DNA from: Desulfobacula sp.
GTDB lineage: Bacteria > Desulfobacterota > Desulfobacteria > Desulfobacterales > Desulfobacteraceae
Reading direction: 5' to 3'
NCBI RefSeq assembly: GCF_014237455.1
Contig: NZ_JABZFL010000096.1
Coordinates: forward strand, 124,001 to 188,000
Length of the DNA stretch: 64,000 nucleotides
The translations under genes were made by a program, and so were the position numbers. The notes under the pieces are model-generated. The model was not told the origin of the DNA, made no database searches, and saw only the letters and a list, made by a program, of their open reading frames with translations. This document shows positions 18,243-29,322 of the stretch, piece after piece (position 1 is the first letter of the stretch; each line of letters begins with the position of its first letter).

Positions 18243-19853
18243 TCACAATAGATCTGCGTAAAAATCATTACCTTTATCATCAACAATAATAAAGGCGGGG
18301 AAATTTTCAACCGTGATCATATAGACGGCTTCCATGCCCAGCTCTTCATATTCAAGCAGCTCAACCTTTTTGATAAAATCTTTTCCAAGACGGGCAGCAG
18401 GACCGCCAGGAGAGCCCAGATAAAATCCACCGTATTCCTTGCAGGCATCGGTCACTTGCTGGCTTCTGTTTCCTTTTGCCAGCATGATCATGGAAGCGCC
18501 CTCTTTCTGGAAGATAGGCACATAGGGGTCCATTCTCCCGGCAGTAGTGGGGCCAAATGATCCGGAAGCTTCGCCATCCGGTGTTTTAGCGGGACCGGCA
18601 TAATAAATAATATGGTTTTTCAGGTAATCAGGCAGACCCTCTCCTGCTTCAAACCGCTCCATAAATTTTGCATGGGCAATATCTCTTCCCACGATAATTT
18701 TACCGGTGAGAGAGAGTCTTGTGGCAACCGGATATTTGGAAAGCTCAGCCCGAATCTCATCCATGGGTCTGTTCAGATCAATCTGGACAGCCGCTTTCAT
18801 TTCAGGTTCTTTTGCCGGCAGATATTGGGCAGGATTTTCTTCTAAGTGTTCCAAGAAAATACCATCCCCTGTAATTTTTCCCTTAATCTGGCGGTCAGCG
18901 GAACAGGAAACCCCAATACCAATGGGGCAGGAGGCTCCGTGTCTTGGAAGACGAATCACCCGGATATCCAGAGCAAAATGCTTGCCCCCGAACTGGGCGC
19001 CAAGTCCAAGTTCATGGGATCTTGTCAGCACCTTTTCTTCCAGATCCTTGTCTCTGAATGCATGGGCTGTCTCACTGCCCTGGGTGGGCAATGAATCTAG
19101 ATATCTTGCTGAGGCCAGTTTCACGGCTTTTAAATTGAGCTCCGCCGAAGTTCCGCCGATGACAAAAGCAATATAATATGGCGGGCAGGCTGCTGTCCCA
19201 AGGCCCCTCATTTTTTCCAGCATGAAATTGATCAGGGTCTCTTCAGAGTTCAATACTGCTTTTGTCATCTGAAAGAGAGCGGTTTTATTGGCTGAACCGC
19301 CGCCTTTGGCCATGAACAGGAATTTATATGCCTCTCCCTGTACAGACGAAATATCGATCTGGGCCGGCAGGTTGGTCTTGGTGTTCATTTCCTTATACAT
19401 GGTCAGTGGTGCGTTCTGGGAATATCTCAAATAATTCTCTGTATATGCCTGATAAGCACCTCTGGACAATTCTTCTTCATCATCCGTCCAGGTCCAGACT
19501 TGCTGGCCTTTTTTCGCCATAACAATAGCTGTTCCCGTATCCTGGCACATGGGATAGACCTTTTCAGCGGAAATGACAGCGTTTTTTAACAATTCCAGGG
19601 CCACATACCGGTCATTGTCACTGCTTTCAGAATCCTCAATAATTTTTTTTAACTGTTCAAGATGGTCAGACCGGTAGAGATGGGCCACATCTTTAAAAGC
19701 CTGATTGGCAAGCAGGGTTATGGCTTGCGGTTCTATCATGAGAACCTCTTTTCCTTCAAATTCTTTTATCCTGATATGTTCTTTAGTAAGAAGACGATAA
19801 ACACTTGTATCTTCTCCCAATGGGAACATGGTCTCAAATTTAAATTCACTCAT
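18243..19853 (-). CDS. fumA: fumarate hydratase, class I (iron-sulfur)
   Basis: 536 residues, the single-chain class I form with the alpha (TtdA-like) domain about 1-330 and beta (TtdB-like) domain about 340-536. Cys ligands for the [4Fe-4S] cluster are in '[12 protein letters not shown]', '[20 protein letters not shown]' and '[21 protein letters not shown]'. The C-terminal domain has [26 protein letters not shown], the substrate-binding stretch. It catalyses fumarate-malate interconversion and is oxygen-labile, so suited to an anaerobe. It lies 18 nt after frdB and directly before fumC. Confidence 0.95.
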   Translation of the reverse strand: MSEFKFETMFPLGEDTSVYRLLTKEHIRIKEFEGKEVLMIEPQAITLLANQAFKDVAHLYRSDHLEQLKKIIEDSESSDNDRYVALELLKNAVISAEKVYPMCQDTGTAIVMAKKGQQVWTWTDDEEELSRGAYQAYTENYLRYSQNAPLTMYKEMNTKTNLPAQIDISSVQGEAYKFLFMAKGGGSANKTALFQMTKAVLNSEETLINFMLEKMRGLGTAACPPYYIAFVIGGTSAELNLKAVKLASARYLDSLPTQGSETAHAFRDKDLEEKVLTRSHELGLGAQFGGKHFALDIRVIRLPRHGASCPIGIGVSCSADRQIKGKITGDGIFLEHLEENPAQYLPAKEPEMKAAVQIDLNRPMDEIRAELSKYPVATRLSLTGKIIVGRDIAHAKFMERFEAGEGLPDYLKNHIIYYAGPAKTPDGEASGSFGPTTAGRMDPYVPIFQKEGASMIMLAKGNRSQQVTDACKEYGGFYLGSPGGPAARLGKDFIKKVELLEYEELGMEAVYMITVENFPAFIIVDDKGNDFYADLL

Positions 19854-19871
19854 CTTTTTTGCCTTTCATAA

Positions 19872-20606
19872 CTATTTTATCAAAGCCATCTTCCTTCGAA
19901 GATATGCGATCTGGGTCTGGTGTGGCAGATCTTTGGGGCAATAGTCTTCACACCCTAAAAGGGTCATGCAACCGAACACGCCGTCATCATCACCCATAAT
20001 TTCATAGAACTCCTCATCAGACCTCTTGTCTCTGGGGTCCATGGCAAATCTGGCAAGCCGCATAAACCCCACCGCAGAAAGAAAATCCGGTCTCATACGC
20101 TTGGTTGCACAGGCAGACACACAAGCTCCGCATTCCACGCAGCGTTCAAGCTCATAAATCTCATCGGCCACATCCGGGTCCATGCGTTCCTCAAGCTTTT
20201 CAAAATTGACTTCATCGGCATTCTTGTCATGAATCCAGGATTCCACCCTTTCAGACATGGCCCGCATGAATTTTCCCGTATTAACGGACAGATCCCCGAT
20301 AAGCTCAAATCCCGGCAATGGCAGAAGTTTAATCTCACCGTCTTCAAATGTGGAAGTCATGGTTCTACAGGCAAGGGTGGGCTGTCCATTGACCACCATG
20401 GCACAGGAACCGCAGATCCCGGCCCGGCAGACAAAATCAAACTGCAGGGACGGGTCCTGCTGCTCGCGGATATCATTCAATGCAATAAAAATCGTCATCC
20501 CCGGGGCTTCGGTAACCTCATAGGTTACCATGCGAGGTTTGTCACCCTGTTTCTGGGGATTGTATCTAAAGATTTGAAATTTCAGGACTCTTTCTTGATC
20601 ACTCAT
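19872..20606 (-). CDS. frdB: succinate dehydrogenase/fumarate reductase iron-sulfur subunit
   Basis: 244 residues. A plant-type [2Fe-2S] ferredoxin domain (about 1-105) has 'CRAGICGSCAMVVNGQPTLAC'-region cysteines (quoted in part; see CRAGICGSCAM and LAC). The alpha-helical ferredoxin domain has CVECGACVSAC for [4Fe-4S] and GCMTLLGCEDYCPKDLP for the further clusters. It passes electrons between the flavin of FrdA and the haems of FrdC. The start overlaps the frdA stop by one base, a sign of translational coupling. All three cluster motifs are intact. Confidence 0.95.
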   Translation of the reverse strand: MSDQERVLKFQIFRYNPQKQGDKPRMVTYEVTEAPGMTIFIALNDIREQQDPSLQFDFVCRAGICGSCAMVVNGQPTLACRTMTSTFEDGEIKLLPLPGFELIGDLSVNTGKFMRAMSERVESWIHDKNADEVNFEKLEERMDPDVADEIYELERCVECGACVSACATKRMRPDFLSAVGFMRLARFAMDPRDKRSDEEFYEIMGDDDGVFGCMTLLGCEDYCPKDLPHQTQIAYLRRKMALIK

Positions 20607-22576
20607 TATTTAAACCCCCTGCCTATACGTTCATTTTTACCTTTGAATTTTTCCGGAATCGGGATGGGGTTGAGAAGCTGCTGCAGCTCAAACCTGTCTG
20701 CCCCGGGGTTGGCTTTTTTAATCTCTTCAATTTCCTGTTCCCGTTTTGGTGTATCCGGGTGATGGACAGTATTGTCTACCCCATAGCCCCTGGATGCCGG
20801 CGGCAGCTCCATTTTCATGATATTCAGGTCTTCATAGGTGAGTTCAGGCAAATCAGCTGAATCATCTTTCCATGTGGTAAGGGTTCTTTTTAACCAGTCC
20901 CTGTCATTTCTTTCGGGATAATCCTCTCTTGCATGGGCGCCGCGGCTTTCTGTCCTAAGCATGGCACCATAGGCCACACACTGGGCAAGTTTAATCATTT
21001 TGGGCACTCTGATGGCTTCCACGAGTTCAGGATTGGAAGAACTGATCCTGTTTCTCAAGGCAATTCTCTTTGCCCGCTGATTCAGAACTTTCAACTCTTC
21101 AACCGCTTGCTCCAGGTCTTCACCATTTCTGAAAATACCGACCTTGTCCATCATGATTTTCTGCATTTCAGCCTTTAACCGGAACGGGTTTTCACCAAAA
21201 TCCCTGACCAGAAGATCAGTAATTTTCTTTTCTTCTCGTTTCATAAAATCCTGAATAGTGGATGTGCTCACATTTAATGCATTTTCAGCACAATAATCTG
21301 CAACATATTCACCCACAATCATCCCTGCCACAACTGTTTCGGCAACAGAGTTGCCGCCCAGGCGGTTAAATCCGTGCATATCCCAGCAGGCAGCTTCACC
21401 AGCGGAAAAAAGGCCTTTCAGTGTCGGGCTTTCACCGGTGGGTTTGGTTCTGATTCCGCCCATGGAGTAATGCTGGGTGGGTCTGACCGGGATATACTCT
21501 TCAACCGGATCAATGCCCAGAAAATATTCGCAGATTTCTTTGACTTCCCTTAAGTTCTTTTCAATATGTTTACGGCCAAGCAATGTGATATCCAGCCAGA
21601 GGTGATCGCCATAACGGGAGGGAGTACCCTTGCCTTTTCTCATGTGCTCGGTCATTCTGCGGGAGACAACATCCCTTGATGCCAGCTCCTTTTTATCCGG
21701 TTCATAATCCGGCATAAATCTGTATCCGTCCTTGTCCAGAAGCAGACCCCCGTCACCACGGCATCCTTCAGTAGTAAGAATACCAACCGGTACAATGGCT
21801 GTTGGATGGAACTGGACAGCTTCCATGTTCCCAAGCGTTGCGATTCCGGTTTCAAGGGCAATGGCATTCCCAATCCCTTCGGAAATAACAGCATTGGTGG
21901 AAATGGCATAAAGTCTTCCATAACCGCCGGTTGCAATTGTTGTGGCTTTTGCCACATAGGCAATGAGTTCGCCTGTAATAAGGTCTCTTACAATGGCGCC
22001 ATAGCAGACCCCGTCTTCATGGATCAGGGCAATGGCCTCTTTTCTTTCGTGAACCGGAATGCCCATCTGGATGGCCTTGTTATCCATGGTATAAAGCATG
22101 GTATGACCTGCCCCGTCAGACGTATAACAGGTTCTCCATTTCTTAGTACCTCCAAAATCCCGGGCTGTAATGAGGCCGTGAGCCTCTTGTTTTTCAGTAA
22201 TGGTGACTTTTTCACCATTAATAACAACCTCCCTATCTCCGGCCCTGACCCTTGACCAGGGCACGCCCCAGGCAGATAATTGCCGGATGGCCTTGGGAGA
22301 CGTGTTAACAAACATTCTTGCAACGTCCTGATCACATCCCCAGTCGCTTCCCCTTACCGTATCTCCAAAATGGACTTCTTCATCATCCCCGTCACCTTTA
22401 ATTGTTGCACCAAGGCTTGCCTGCATACCGCCCTGGGCTGCGGCAGAGTGGGATCTTTTGGCAGGAACCAGAGACAGGACAATTGTATCATAGCCCCTCT
22501 GCATGGATGCAATGGCAACCCTGAGTCCTGCCAGCCCGCCGCCGATTACAAGTGAATCCGTATATATGATTTTCAT
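20606..22576 (-). CDS. frdA: succinate dehydrogenase/fumarate reductase flavoprotein subunit
   Basis: 656 residues, as in the Wolinella/Bacillus group of quinone reductases. The FAD-binding Rossmann motif is [16 protein letters not shown] near the N-terminus, and His43 in '[12 protein letters not shown]' is the expected covalent FAD attachment site. Catalytic-region motifs include 'QFHPTAIVP', '[10 protein letters not shown]' and '[10 protein letters not shown]'. It oxidises succinate or reduces fumarate on the cytoplasmic face. In oxidative sulfate reducers this complex runs as a succinate:menaquinone reductase, which needs membrane potential. The start lies 12 nt after frdC. Confidence 0.95.
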   Translation of the reverse strand: MKIIYTDSLVIGGGLAGLRVAIASMQRGYDTIVLSLVPAKRSHSAAAQGGMQASLGATIKGDGDDEEVHFGDTVRGSDWGCDQDVARMFVNTSPKAIRQLSAWGVPWSRVRAGDREVVINGEKVTITEKQEAHGLITARDFGGTKKWRTCYTSDGAGHTMLYTMDNKAIQMGIPVHERKEAIALIHEDGVCYGAIVRDLITGELIAYVAKATTIATGGYGRLYAISTNAVISEGIGNAIALETGIATLGNMEAVQFHPTAIVPVGILTTEGCRGDGGLLLDKDGYRFMPDYEPDKKELASRDVVSRRMTEHMRKGKGTPSRYGDHLWLDITLLGRKHIEKNLREVKEICEYFLGIDPVEEYIPVRPTQHYSMGGIRTKPTGESPTLKGLFSAGEAACWDMHGFNRLGGNSVAETVVAGMIVGEYVADYCAENALNVSTSTIQDFMKREEKKITDLLVRDFGENPFRLKAEMQKIMMDKVGIFRNGEDLEQAVEELKVLNQRAKRIALRNRISSSNPELVEAIRVPKMIKLAQCVAYGAMLRTESRGAHAREDYPERNDRDWLKRTLTTWKDDSADLPELTYEDLNIMKMELPPASRGYGVDNTVHHPDTPKREQEIEEIKKANPGADRFELQQLLNPIPIPEKFKGKNERIGRGFK

Positions 22577-22588
22577 TTAGGTTACCCC

Positions 22589-23452
22589 TTATTGATGTGT
22601 TACTTCAGCTGGTTGAACTTCTTCCGGTTCGTGGCCCTCTGCCTGGACCTTTTCATCTGCCTGAACCTCTTGATCCATCTGGAGCTGTTCATCCGGCTGG
22701 ACCTGTTCAACTACTGGTTCATGTTTTCTATATTTTTCACCGACTTTATCCCTGTGGTTGATGCCAATCACAACAAAAACCAGCAAAGCAAGAACACCAA
22801 TGCTTAAAAAGAAAATGGTCAGTTTGTTTTTCAGTGCTTTTAGTTTTTTTCTTGATTTCCTGGCGTCTTTTCCAGCAAACCATCCCCATTTCATACAAAG
22901 CCTGTAAAGACCTATGGTGCCGTGAAGCTCAACACAGATCAAAAGAATCAGATAAAGGGGCCACATATTCCCTGAAACAATCCTGTCTGCCGACATATAT
23001 GGATCAATGGAGCCTGGATGAGTCAGCATGATATAAAGGTGGACCGATCCTGCAAAAAACATGATAAACCCGGTAACCACCTGAATATACCATAAATTGG
23101 TATCTGTATGATTCATCATCTGCATCTGGTCTCGGAGAATTCGGTGCTGTTTCCACGAAATGGGAAACTTTCTGACCCCCAGCAATGCATGAATGATAAA
23201 AAGTGTAAAGATGGTGAGAACGGCAAAAAATACCGCGATGGGAAAGCCATGCCCGGTATCGGACAAAAAGGCGAGTTCCATGGTCTTTGCCACGAAATTA
23301 AAAGAGCCTTTCCCGAGGATGATACTGCCCACCAGAAGCATATGCACCCACATGAACAGGCCCAATATCAGGCCGGTTCCGCTCTGGGCAAAATCAAGCC
23401 GTGCAGGTATTCTGCTCTTTTTTTTATTTGATTCGATAATATAACTATCCAA
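22589..23452 (-). CDS. frdC: dihaem cytochrome b subunit of succinate dehydrogenase/fumarate reductase
   Basis: 287 residues with five membrane helices in the first 240, the dihaem Wolinella-type arrangement. His37 (MWVHM), His88 (FIIHALLG), His138 (SVHLYIM) and His177 (ELHGTIGLYR) are the likely haem b ligands. Glu175 sits two residues before His177, as the E-pathway glutamate of Wolinella FrdC does; that pathway lets proton transfer offset electron transfer. An unusual acidic tail of about 40 residues follows the last helix, built from VQxDEQ/VQADE/EEVQPAE-like repeats; it is absent from the family norm. First gene of the frdCAB trio. Confidence 0.92.
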   Translation of the reverse strand: MDSYIIESNKKKSRIPARLDFAQSGTGLILGLFMWVHMLLVGSIILGKGSFNFVAKTMELAFLSDTGHGFPIAVFFAVLTIFTLFIIHALLGVRKFPISWKQHRILRDQMQMMNHTDTNLWYIQVVTGFIMFFAGSVHLYIMLTHPGSIDPYMSADRIVSGNMWPLYLILLICVELHGTIGLYRLCMKWGWFAGKDARKSRKKLKALKNKLTIFFLSIGVLALLVFVVIGINHRDKVGEKYRKHEPVVEQVQPDEQLQMDQEVQADEKVQAEGHEPEEVQPAEVTHQ

Positions 23453-23477
23453 TTTTCTTAACCTCCTTTAGGCTACT

Positions 23478-24344
23478 CTAAAATACATCTTTACAAACCT
23501 GACCGATCTGTCCTAAATTTTCACAGACATGAATTCCATTGTCTTTGAATGCCGCAATCTTTGCTGCGCCTGTACCGCTGGAACCTGAAATAATGGCCCC
23601 GGCATGCCCCATTCTCCTGCCGGGAGGTGCGGTAAGGCCGGCGATAAATCCGACGACCGGTTTGGTTAGGTTCTCTTTAATATACATTGCTGCTTCTTCT
23701 TCTGCACTTCCGCCGATTTCTCCGACCATGACAATCCCAGTGGTTTCATCATCATTTTGAAAGGCTTCCAGCACATCTATAAAATTCGTTCCATTCACAG
23801 GATCGCCGCCGATACCAATGCAGGTTGACTGGCCCATTCCAAGCTTTGTCAGCTGATCAACCACCTCATAAGTAAGCGTTCCTGATCGAGAAATTACGCC
23901 TATATTTCCTTTTTTATGGATATTGCCCGGCATAATGCCGATTTTACACTCATCCGGTGTGATGATGCCCGGACAATTGGGTCCGATGAGCCGGCAGTTC
24001 TTTGCGGCAAGAAAATTTTTTACCTTGACCATATCCAGGATAGGAATCCCTTCTGTAATGGTCACAATCAGATCCACACCAGCATCTGCGGCCTCCATAA
24101 TGGCATCTGCCCCGAACGGCGGAGGTACAAAAATCAGGGATGCGGTGGCACCGGTTTCTTCAACTACCTGCCGAACCGTATTAAACACCGGCACATCATC
24201 CATCTTCTGCCCGCCTTTACCCGGCGTTACCCCAGCCACAATATTTGTTCCGTATGCTATACACTGTCTTGTATGGAAACTGCCCTCATTGCCGGTAATC
24301 CCCTGTACAAGAACCTTTGTGTCTTTATTTATAAATATACTCAC
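23478..24344 (-). CDS. sucD: succinate-CoA ligase (ADP-forming), alpha subunit
   Basis: 288 residues, normal for SucD. The N-terminal CoA-binding Rossmann domain has '[20 protein letters not shown]' and [17 protein letters not shown]. The phosphorylated active-site His is in [18 protein letters not shown] near residue 247. It catalyses succinyl-CoA + NDP + Pi to succinate + CoA + NTP with SucC and links methylmalonyl-CoA mutase to the succinate dehydrogenase encoded next. It starts 15 nt after sucC and ends 25 nt before frdC. Confidence 0.96.
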   Translation of the reverse strand: MSIFINKDTKVLVQGITGNEGSFHTRQCIAYGTNIVAGVTPGKGGQKMDDVPVFNTVRQVVEETGATASLIFVPPPFGADAIMEAADAGVDLIVTITEGIPILDMVKVKNFLAAKNCRLIGPNCPGIITPDECKIGIMPGNIHKKGNIGVISRSGTLTYEVVDQLTKLGMGQSTCIGIGGDPVNGTNFIDVLEAFQNDDETTGIVMVGEIGGSAEEEAAMYIKENLTKPVVGFIAGLTAPPGRRMGHAGAIISGSSGTGAAKIAAFKDNGIHVCENLGQIGQVCKDVF

Positions 24345-24359
24345 AACTTTTGATCTCCT

Positions 24360-25520
24360 TTAATTGACTGCGGCAGCAATTTTCCGGGCTGCATCGGAAA
24401 GGTCAAAGGCACTGGTCAAATTAAGCCCTGCATCGTCCAGGATTTTCTTTCCTTCATCCACATTTGTGCCTTCCATGCGAACCACAACAGGGATATCGAT
24501 ACCGGTTTTTCTGGCAGCATCCACAACACCCCGGGCAAAAATATCACATCGCAATATGCCGCCGAAAATATTGACCAAAAGGGCTTTGACCTTGTCATCG
24601 TCAAGGATGATCCTGAATGCGTTTTCAACCTGTTCGGAAGTGGCTCCGCCGCCAACATCCATGAAATTAGCCGGAGTTGCCCCGGCATTCTTGATTATAT
24701 CCATGGTGGCCATGGCAAGGCCTGCACCGTTCACGATATTGCCCACATTGCCGTCAAGGTTGATATAGTTTAAATTAAATTTTGAAGCTTCAACTTCCAG
24801 GGGATCTTCTTCATCAAGATCTCTTAAGCCCATCAGGTCTTTGTGGCGATAAAGGGCGTTGGAATCAAAATCCACCTTGGCATCCAGGGCCAGTACCTTG
24901 TCATCCGAAGTTAAAATCAACGGGTTGATTTCAACCATGGAACAGTCATTGGCAATAAAAAATTTATACAGGTTGGATAAAAGTTGTGAAAACTGTTTCA
25001 TGGCAGCAGGAGGAATTTCAAGTCCGAACCCGACTTGCCTGAGTTGATAGCCCTGAATCCCCATTAGCGGATCTATGTAAACTTTTATAATTCTTTCCGG
25101 AGTGTTGGCTGCCACTTCTTCAATGTCCATGCCACCGTCCCGGCTCGCCATGATCACAATAGATGCTGTGGCACGGTCCACAAGAAGGCTTAAATAAAGC
25201 TCTTTTTCAATTTTCTGGCCCGCTTCGATCAAGAGCTTTTTCACAAGCTTGCCTTCCGGACCGGTTTGATGGGTGACAAGGGTCATGCCAAGTATCTGGC
25301 CTGCCAGAGTTTCAACTTCTTCCATGGAAGATGCAAGTTTTACACCCCCGCCTTTGCCCCTTCCGCCTGCATGGATCTGGGCTTTAACCACCACAGGAAA
25401 ACCACCCAGGTTCGCGGCGCTTTCTTTTGCTTCCTCCACTGAAAAAGCGGCATTTCCGTCAGGAACAGGAACATTATATTTTCTAAATAATTCCTTTGCC
25501 TGATATTCATGTATTTTCAT
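24360..25520 (-). CDS. sucC: succinate-CoA ligase (ADP-forming), beta subunit
   Basis: 386 residues, normal for SucC. The N-terminal ATP-grasp domain has '[20 protein letters not shown]', [20 protein letters not shown] and '[15 protein letters not shown]'; the C-terminal CoA-ligase domain has '[16 protein letters not shown]' and [17 protein letters not shown]. It binds nucleotide and succinate and pairs with SucD. Located 24 nt after meaB in the pathway-ordered operon. Confidence 0.96.
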   Translation of the reverse strand: MKIHEYQAKELFRKYNVPVPDGNAAFSVEEAKESAANLGGFPVVVKAQIHAGGRGKGGGVKLASSMEEVETLAGQILGMTLVTHQTGPEGKLVKKLLIEAGQKIEKELYLSLLVDRATASIVIMASRDGGMDIEEVAANTPERIIKVYIDPLMGIQGYQLRQVGFGLEIPPAAMKQFSQLLSNLYKFFIANDCSMVEINPLILTSDDKVLALDAKVDFDSNALYRHKDLMGLRDLDEEDPLEVEASKFNLNYINLDGNVGNIVNGAGLAMATMDIIKNAGATPANFMDVGGGATSEQVENAFRIILDDDKVKALLVNIFGGILRCDIFARGVVDAARKTGIDIPVVVRMEGTNVDEGKKILDDAGLNLTSAFDLSDAARKIAAAVN

Positions 25521-25544
25521 TTAAACTTCCTTAAATATAGTGTT

Positions 25545-26519
25545 TTATAAATATGACAAAAGCACTTCAGCGGCTGCTGAAGGCGAAATTTTCTCATTTT
25601 CTACCTGCCGGGAGATAACCGGTATTTCTTCATTAATTTTCTCATTATTTTTAAACCGCTGTTTTAAACCCTCTTCAACAAGGGTCCACATCCATTTCAG
25701 GGTTTGTTTTTTCCGTCTTTGCTGAAACTCTCCTGATGTTTTAAATTTTTTATGATGATCAAGAACGGTTTCCCAGACATTTTTTGTGCCGTCCTCAACA
25801 ATAGATGAACAGGTCAAAACCGGTGTGGACCAGGTTGGAGATTCAGGTCTGATCAGATGCATAGCCATTTCAAGATCCCCTTTGGTTTTTTCGACCTCCT
25901 TAAGGTTCTCTCCGTCTGCCTTGTTAATGGCAATGCCGTCAGCAAGTTCAAGAACCCCTTTTTTAATTCCCTGGAGTTCATCACCTGCCCCTGAAATCAT
26001 CAATACCAGGAAAAAATCCACCATTGAAGCCACGCTGGTTTCCGACTGCCCCACTCCTACAGTTTCCACAAGGATCACATCAAACCCGGCGGCTTCACAG
26101 ATCAGCATGATTTCACGGGTTTTAGCTGCAACCCCGCCTAAGGTTTCTCCTGCAGGAGACGGCCTGATAAAGGCATTTCCATGGGCGGACAGCTTTTCCA
26201 TCCTTGTTTTGTCTCCCAGGATAGACCCGCCGCTCCTCTGGCTTGTGGGATCGACGGTAAGCACTGCCACTTTATGGCCGATATCCGCCAAAAAAATACC
26301 TAAATTTTCAATAAAAGTACTTTTGCCTACACCGGGCACCCCTGTGACGCCTAACCGGATACTGTTTCCAGTACGGGGCAGGATCTTTTCCATAACCGTG
26401 AAAGCTATTTTTTGATGCTCTTTGAGACTGCTTTCTATCAATGTTATTGTCTTGGCGATCATGCGCCGATTGCCGTCTAAAATACCCTGGACAAAACTAT
26501 CAGGGTCGGTTTGAATCAT
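25545..26519 (-). CDS. meaB: methylmalonyl-CoA mutase-associated GTPase MeaB
   Basis: 324 residues of the G3E-like MeaB/ArgK family. P-loop 'GVTGVPGVGKSTFIENLG', followed by VAVLTVDPTSQRSGGSILGDKTRM and the Walker B-like 'DVILVETVGVGQSE' and NKADG specificity motif. MeaB acts as a chaperone of B12-dependent mutase, gating cofactor loading and protecting it from inactivation. It starts 5 nt after the mutase stop. The C-terminal dimerisation arm is present but somewhat divergent. Confidence 0.94.
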   Translation of the reverse strand: MIQTDPDSFVQGILDGNRRMIAKTITLIESSLKEHQKIAFTVMEKILPRTGNSIRLGVTGVPGVGKSTFIENLGIFLADIGHKVAVLTVDPTSQRSGGSILGDKTRMEKLSAHGNAFIRPSPAGETLGGVAAKTREIMLICEAAGFDVILVETVGVGQSETSVASMVDFFLVLMISGAGDELQGIKKGVLELADGIAINKADGENLKEVEKTKGDLEMAMHLIRPESPTWSTPVLTCSSIVEDGTKNVWETVLDHHKKFKTSGEFQQRRKKQTLKWMWTLVEEGLKQRFKNNEKINEEIPVISRQVENEKISPSAAAEVLLSYL

Positions 26520-26524
26520 AACCT

Positions 26525-28648
26525 TTACGCACCTATGATATTGAGAGTCCTGTTTGCAGAGTCCGTTACCACTGTTCCGGGGCCAAAAATCTCAGCTGTA
26601 CCTGCATTTTTCAAAAAATCATAATCCCCTGGAGGGATTACGCCGCCAACTACCACTTTAATATCAGAGGCCCCCTGGTTTTTCAACTCTTCAATGACCT
26701 GCGGCACCAAAGTTTTATGCCCGGCTGCAAGGCTTGATACCCCGACTATATGGACATCATTTTCAACGGCCATTCTGGCGGCTTCCTCTGGAGTCTGGAA
26801 CATGGGGCCCAGATCCACATCAAAACCAAAATCCGCATAGGCCGTGGCAATGACTTTCACACCCCGGTCATGCCCATCCTGTCCCATTTTGGACAATAAA
26901 ATCCTGGGCCTTCGACCGGTCTTTTTCTCAAAATCAGCCGTCCGTTTTCTCAAAGACTCAATTATCTCGGAATCTGAACTTTCTGCGGCATACACCCCTG
27001 AAATACACTGAGTAGTGGCCACAAAACGTGTAAACACTTTTTCCATAGCATCACAAATCTCCCCAACCGTTGCCCTTGCCCGCACTGCCGGCAGGCAGGC
27101 TGCCAGAAGGTTGTCTTCTGATTCACAGGCCTTTGTGATATCATCCAGGGCCTTTTGAACCGCTTCATTATCCCGCTCTTTTTTAATCTGGTGCAGACGT
27201 GCCACCTGTTCATCCCGAACCTCTTCAGAGACTTCACGTACAGGGATGGGAGTTTCATCTTCAATTCGGTATTTATTCACCCCCACAATCACATCCGTGC
27301 CATGGTCAATTCTGGCCTGACGTCTGGCAGATACTTCTTCAATTCTCATTTTCGGCATACCGGATTCAATAGCCTTGGCCATGCCGCCGAGTTCCTCTAT
27401 TTCAGCCAGAATTTTTCTTACTTCATCAATAATATTCTGTGTCAGTGTTTCAACATAGTATGATCCGCCTAAAGGATCCACAACATCACAGATATGGGAT
27501 TCTTCCTGCACCAGGATCTGGGTATTTCTGGAAATTCTGGCTGACAATTCCGTGGGCAGCCCCACTGCTTCGTCAAAAGAGTTGGTGTGAAGGCTCTGTG
27601 TGCCGCCAAGCACGGCTGACAGGCATTCAAGAGTGGTCCTGACAACATTGTTATACGGATCCTGCTGGGTCAGGCTCCAGCCCGAGGTCTGGCAGTGGGT
27701 CCGAAGCATTTTTGATTTTGGATTTTTCGGATTAAAGTCAGCTATGAGTTCTGCCCACAAAAATCTGGCTGCTCTGAGCATGGCGATATCCATAAAAAAA
27801 TTCATGCCGATCCCGAAAAAGAAAGAGAGTCTCGGGGCAAATTTATCAATATCAAGACCTGTTGCCAGGGCGGCTTTGACATACTCAAGGCCGTCGGCCA
27901 GGGTAAAAGCCGTCTGGAGAACCGAATCTGCCCCTGCCTCCATAATATGATACCCGCTGATGCTGATACTATTGAATTTTGGCATATGATCCGAACAAAA
28001 CCCTATGATATCGGAAACAATTCTCATGGAAGGGGTTGGCGGATAAATATAGGTGTTTCGGGTCAGATATTCCTTTAAAATATCATTTTGAATAGTTCCC
28101 ATGAGCTGCTCATGCTTAACACCCTGCTCTTCTGCCGCAACAATATAACCTGCAAGAATTGGCAGAACCGCCCCGTTCATGGTCATGGAGACAGACATTT
28201 GATCTAAGGGAATCTGATCAAACAAAATTTTCATATCTTCGACAGAGTCAATAGCGACCCCTGCTTTCCCGACATCTCCTGCAACCCTTGGATGATCGGA
28301 ATCATACCCCCTGTGGGTGGCCAGATCAAAGGCAACAGACAAGCCTTTTTGTCCTGCTGCCAGGTTTTTGCGATAAAATGCATTGGATTCTTTGGCTGTT
28401 GAAAATCCTGCATACTGACGAATGGTCCAGGGACGGCCAGCATACATGGTGGACATAGGACCTCTTACAAAGGGTTCGAATCCAGGCAAATTATTAATGA
28501 ATTCTACTTTTTCAAGGTCTTTAGCAGTATATAAGGGTTTGACGTCTATCCCTTCCGGGGTTTTCTTTGTTAACGATTCAAGGGGCTTTCCCCTCAGTTG
28601 TTTTGCGGCAAGTTCTTCCCATTTATTAAGATCAGACATTTGAGACAT
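26525..28648 (-). CDS. mcm: methylmalonyl-CoA mutase, single-chain (catalytic plus B12 domains)
   Basis: 707 residues carrying both domains. The N-terminal TIM barrel (about 40-540) has the substrate-binding motif '[20 protein letters not shown]' and '[20 protein letters not shown]'. The C-terminal B12-binding domain has DGHDRG (the DxHxxG motif whose His replaces the lower axial base) and '[20 protein letters not shown]'. It isomerises (R)-methylmalonyl-CoA and succinyl-CoA using adenosylcobalamin and a homodimeric fold. No cobalamin riboswitch precedes it. The 89-nt gap to mce contains a branched hairpin. Confidence 0.96.
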   Translation of the reverse strand: MSQMSDLNKWEELAAKQLRGKPLESLTKKTPEGIDVKPLYTAKDLEKVEFINNLPGFEPFVRGPMSTMYAGRPWTIRQYAGFSTAKESNAFYRKNLAAGQKGLSVAFDLATHRGYDSDHPRVAGDVGKAGVAIDSVEDMKILFDQIPLDQMSVSMTMNGAVLPILAGYIVAAEEQGVKHEQLMGTIQNDILKEYLTRNTYIYPPTPSMRIVSDIIGFCSDHMPKFNSISISGYHIMEAGADSVLQTAFTLADGLEYVKAALATGLDIDKFAPRLSFFFGIGMNFFMDIAMLRAARFLWAELIADFNPKNPKSKMLRTHCQTSGWSLTQQDPYNNVVRTTLECLSAVLGGTQSLHTNSFDEAVGLPTELSARISRNTQILVQEESHICDVVDPLGGSYYVETLTQNIIDEVRKILAEIEELGGMAKAIESGMPKMRIEEVSARRQARIDHGTDVIVGVNKYRIEDETPIPVREVSEEVRDEQVARLHQIKKERDNEAVQKALDDITKACESEDNLLAACLPAVRARATVGEICDAMEKVFTRFVATTQCISGVYAAESSDSEIIESLRKRTADFEKKTGRRPRILLSKMGQDGHDRGVKVIATAYADFGFDVDLGPMFQTPEEAARMAVENDVHIVGVSSLAAGHKTLVPQVIEELKNQGASDIKVVVGGVIPPGDYDFLKNAGTAEIFGPGTVVTDSANRTLNIIGA

Positions 28649-28689
28649 GGTTATCCTCCGGTCTAATTGAGTTTAAAATACAAAGTATT

Positions 28690-28732
28690 GCCCACCGCAC
28701 TAATCGGGAAAATTAGCGATTTTCGGTCGGGC
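28690..28732 (-). other. branched hairpin in the mce-mcm gap
   Basis: The outer arms GCCC-A-CCG (28690-28697) and CGG-TC-GGGC (28724-28732) pair with a small internal mismatch, and an inner CTAAT/ATTAG stem sits inside. No T-run follows on the reverse strand. It could be a weak terminator, an RNA-stability element or chance; it would sit between the epimerase and mutase reading frames. Confidence 0.35.
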
Positions 28733-28737
28733 ACAAA

Positions 28738-29139
28738 CTATCTTTCACACAGTTCAACTAGGACTCCTGATGTAGCCTTGGGATGTAAAAATGCGATTTT
28801 GGCCCCACCTGCACCTATACGGGGGGTTTGATCTATGAGTTGAATCCCTTTTTCTTTGAGTTCTGCAAGGGCTTCTTCTATATTTTCAACCCGGAAAGCC
28901 ACATGCTGAATCCCTTCGCCTCTTTTTTCAATATATTTGGCAATAGGACCGTCCTTGGATGTGGATTCCAGAAGCTCCACTTCACTTTCACCAACCGGTA
29001 AAAAAGCCGTGGTCACTTTTTGTTCTTCAACCGTTTCTGTTCCCTCTAAATCCAATCCTAACGCATCTATCCAGAAATTTTTCTTTTCATCAATGCTCGA
29101 GACAGCGATTCCGAGGTGATCTATTTTAAGTATTTTCAT
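28738..29139 (-). CDS. mce: methylmalonyl-CoA epimerase
   Basis: 133 residues, one vicinal-oxygen-chelate (glyoxalase) fold of two beta-alpha-beta-beta-beta units. The metal ligands are in place: His in '[11 protein letters not shown]', Glu in VELLE, His in '[12 protein letters not shown]' and Glu in [10 protein letters not shown]. It converts (S)- to (R)-methylmalonyl-CoA for the mutase encoded next. The start follows GGAGATAATAG. It is the first gene of a ten-gene operon and has a good promoter upstream. Confidence 0.93.
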   Translation of the reverse strand: MKILKIDHLGIAVSSIDEKKNFWIDALGLDLEGTETVEEQKVTTAFLPVGESEVELLESTSKDGPIAKYIEKRGEGIQHVAFRVENIEEALAELKEKGIQLIDQTPRIGAGGAKIAFLHPKATSGVLVELCER

Positions 29140-29178
29140 CTATTATCTCCAAAATTATTTATAAAATCACAATCCTTA

Positions 29179-29208
29179 TCTATAGATGGTTCAACCGCTG
29201 AAAGTCAA
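29179..29208 (-). promoter_or_regulatory. sigma70-like promoter of the mce-fumC operon
   Basis: On the reverse strand a TTGACT -35 element (29203-29208) is followed, after 18 nt, by a TATAGA -10 element (29179-29184). The start of mce is 40 nt downstream. This is the only strong promoter-like pair I see upstream of the operon. Confidence 0.55.
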
Positions 29209-29322
29209 CCTTAAATTCACTCCATTTCAGAGTTATTACAAGTAAATTTAAAAAAGATATCTATGCCGCCGGGTCTGTCCGCCCATGCGTTTAAGCTATC
29301 TGTACTAAGGCAAAGAGTACTG

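Noticed and set aside
18242-18310. Upstream extension of fumC to an ATG at 18310
   Set aside because: It would overlap the class I fumarase and adds hydrophobic residues absent from FumC; MKTRIETD at 18241 fits the family.
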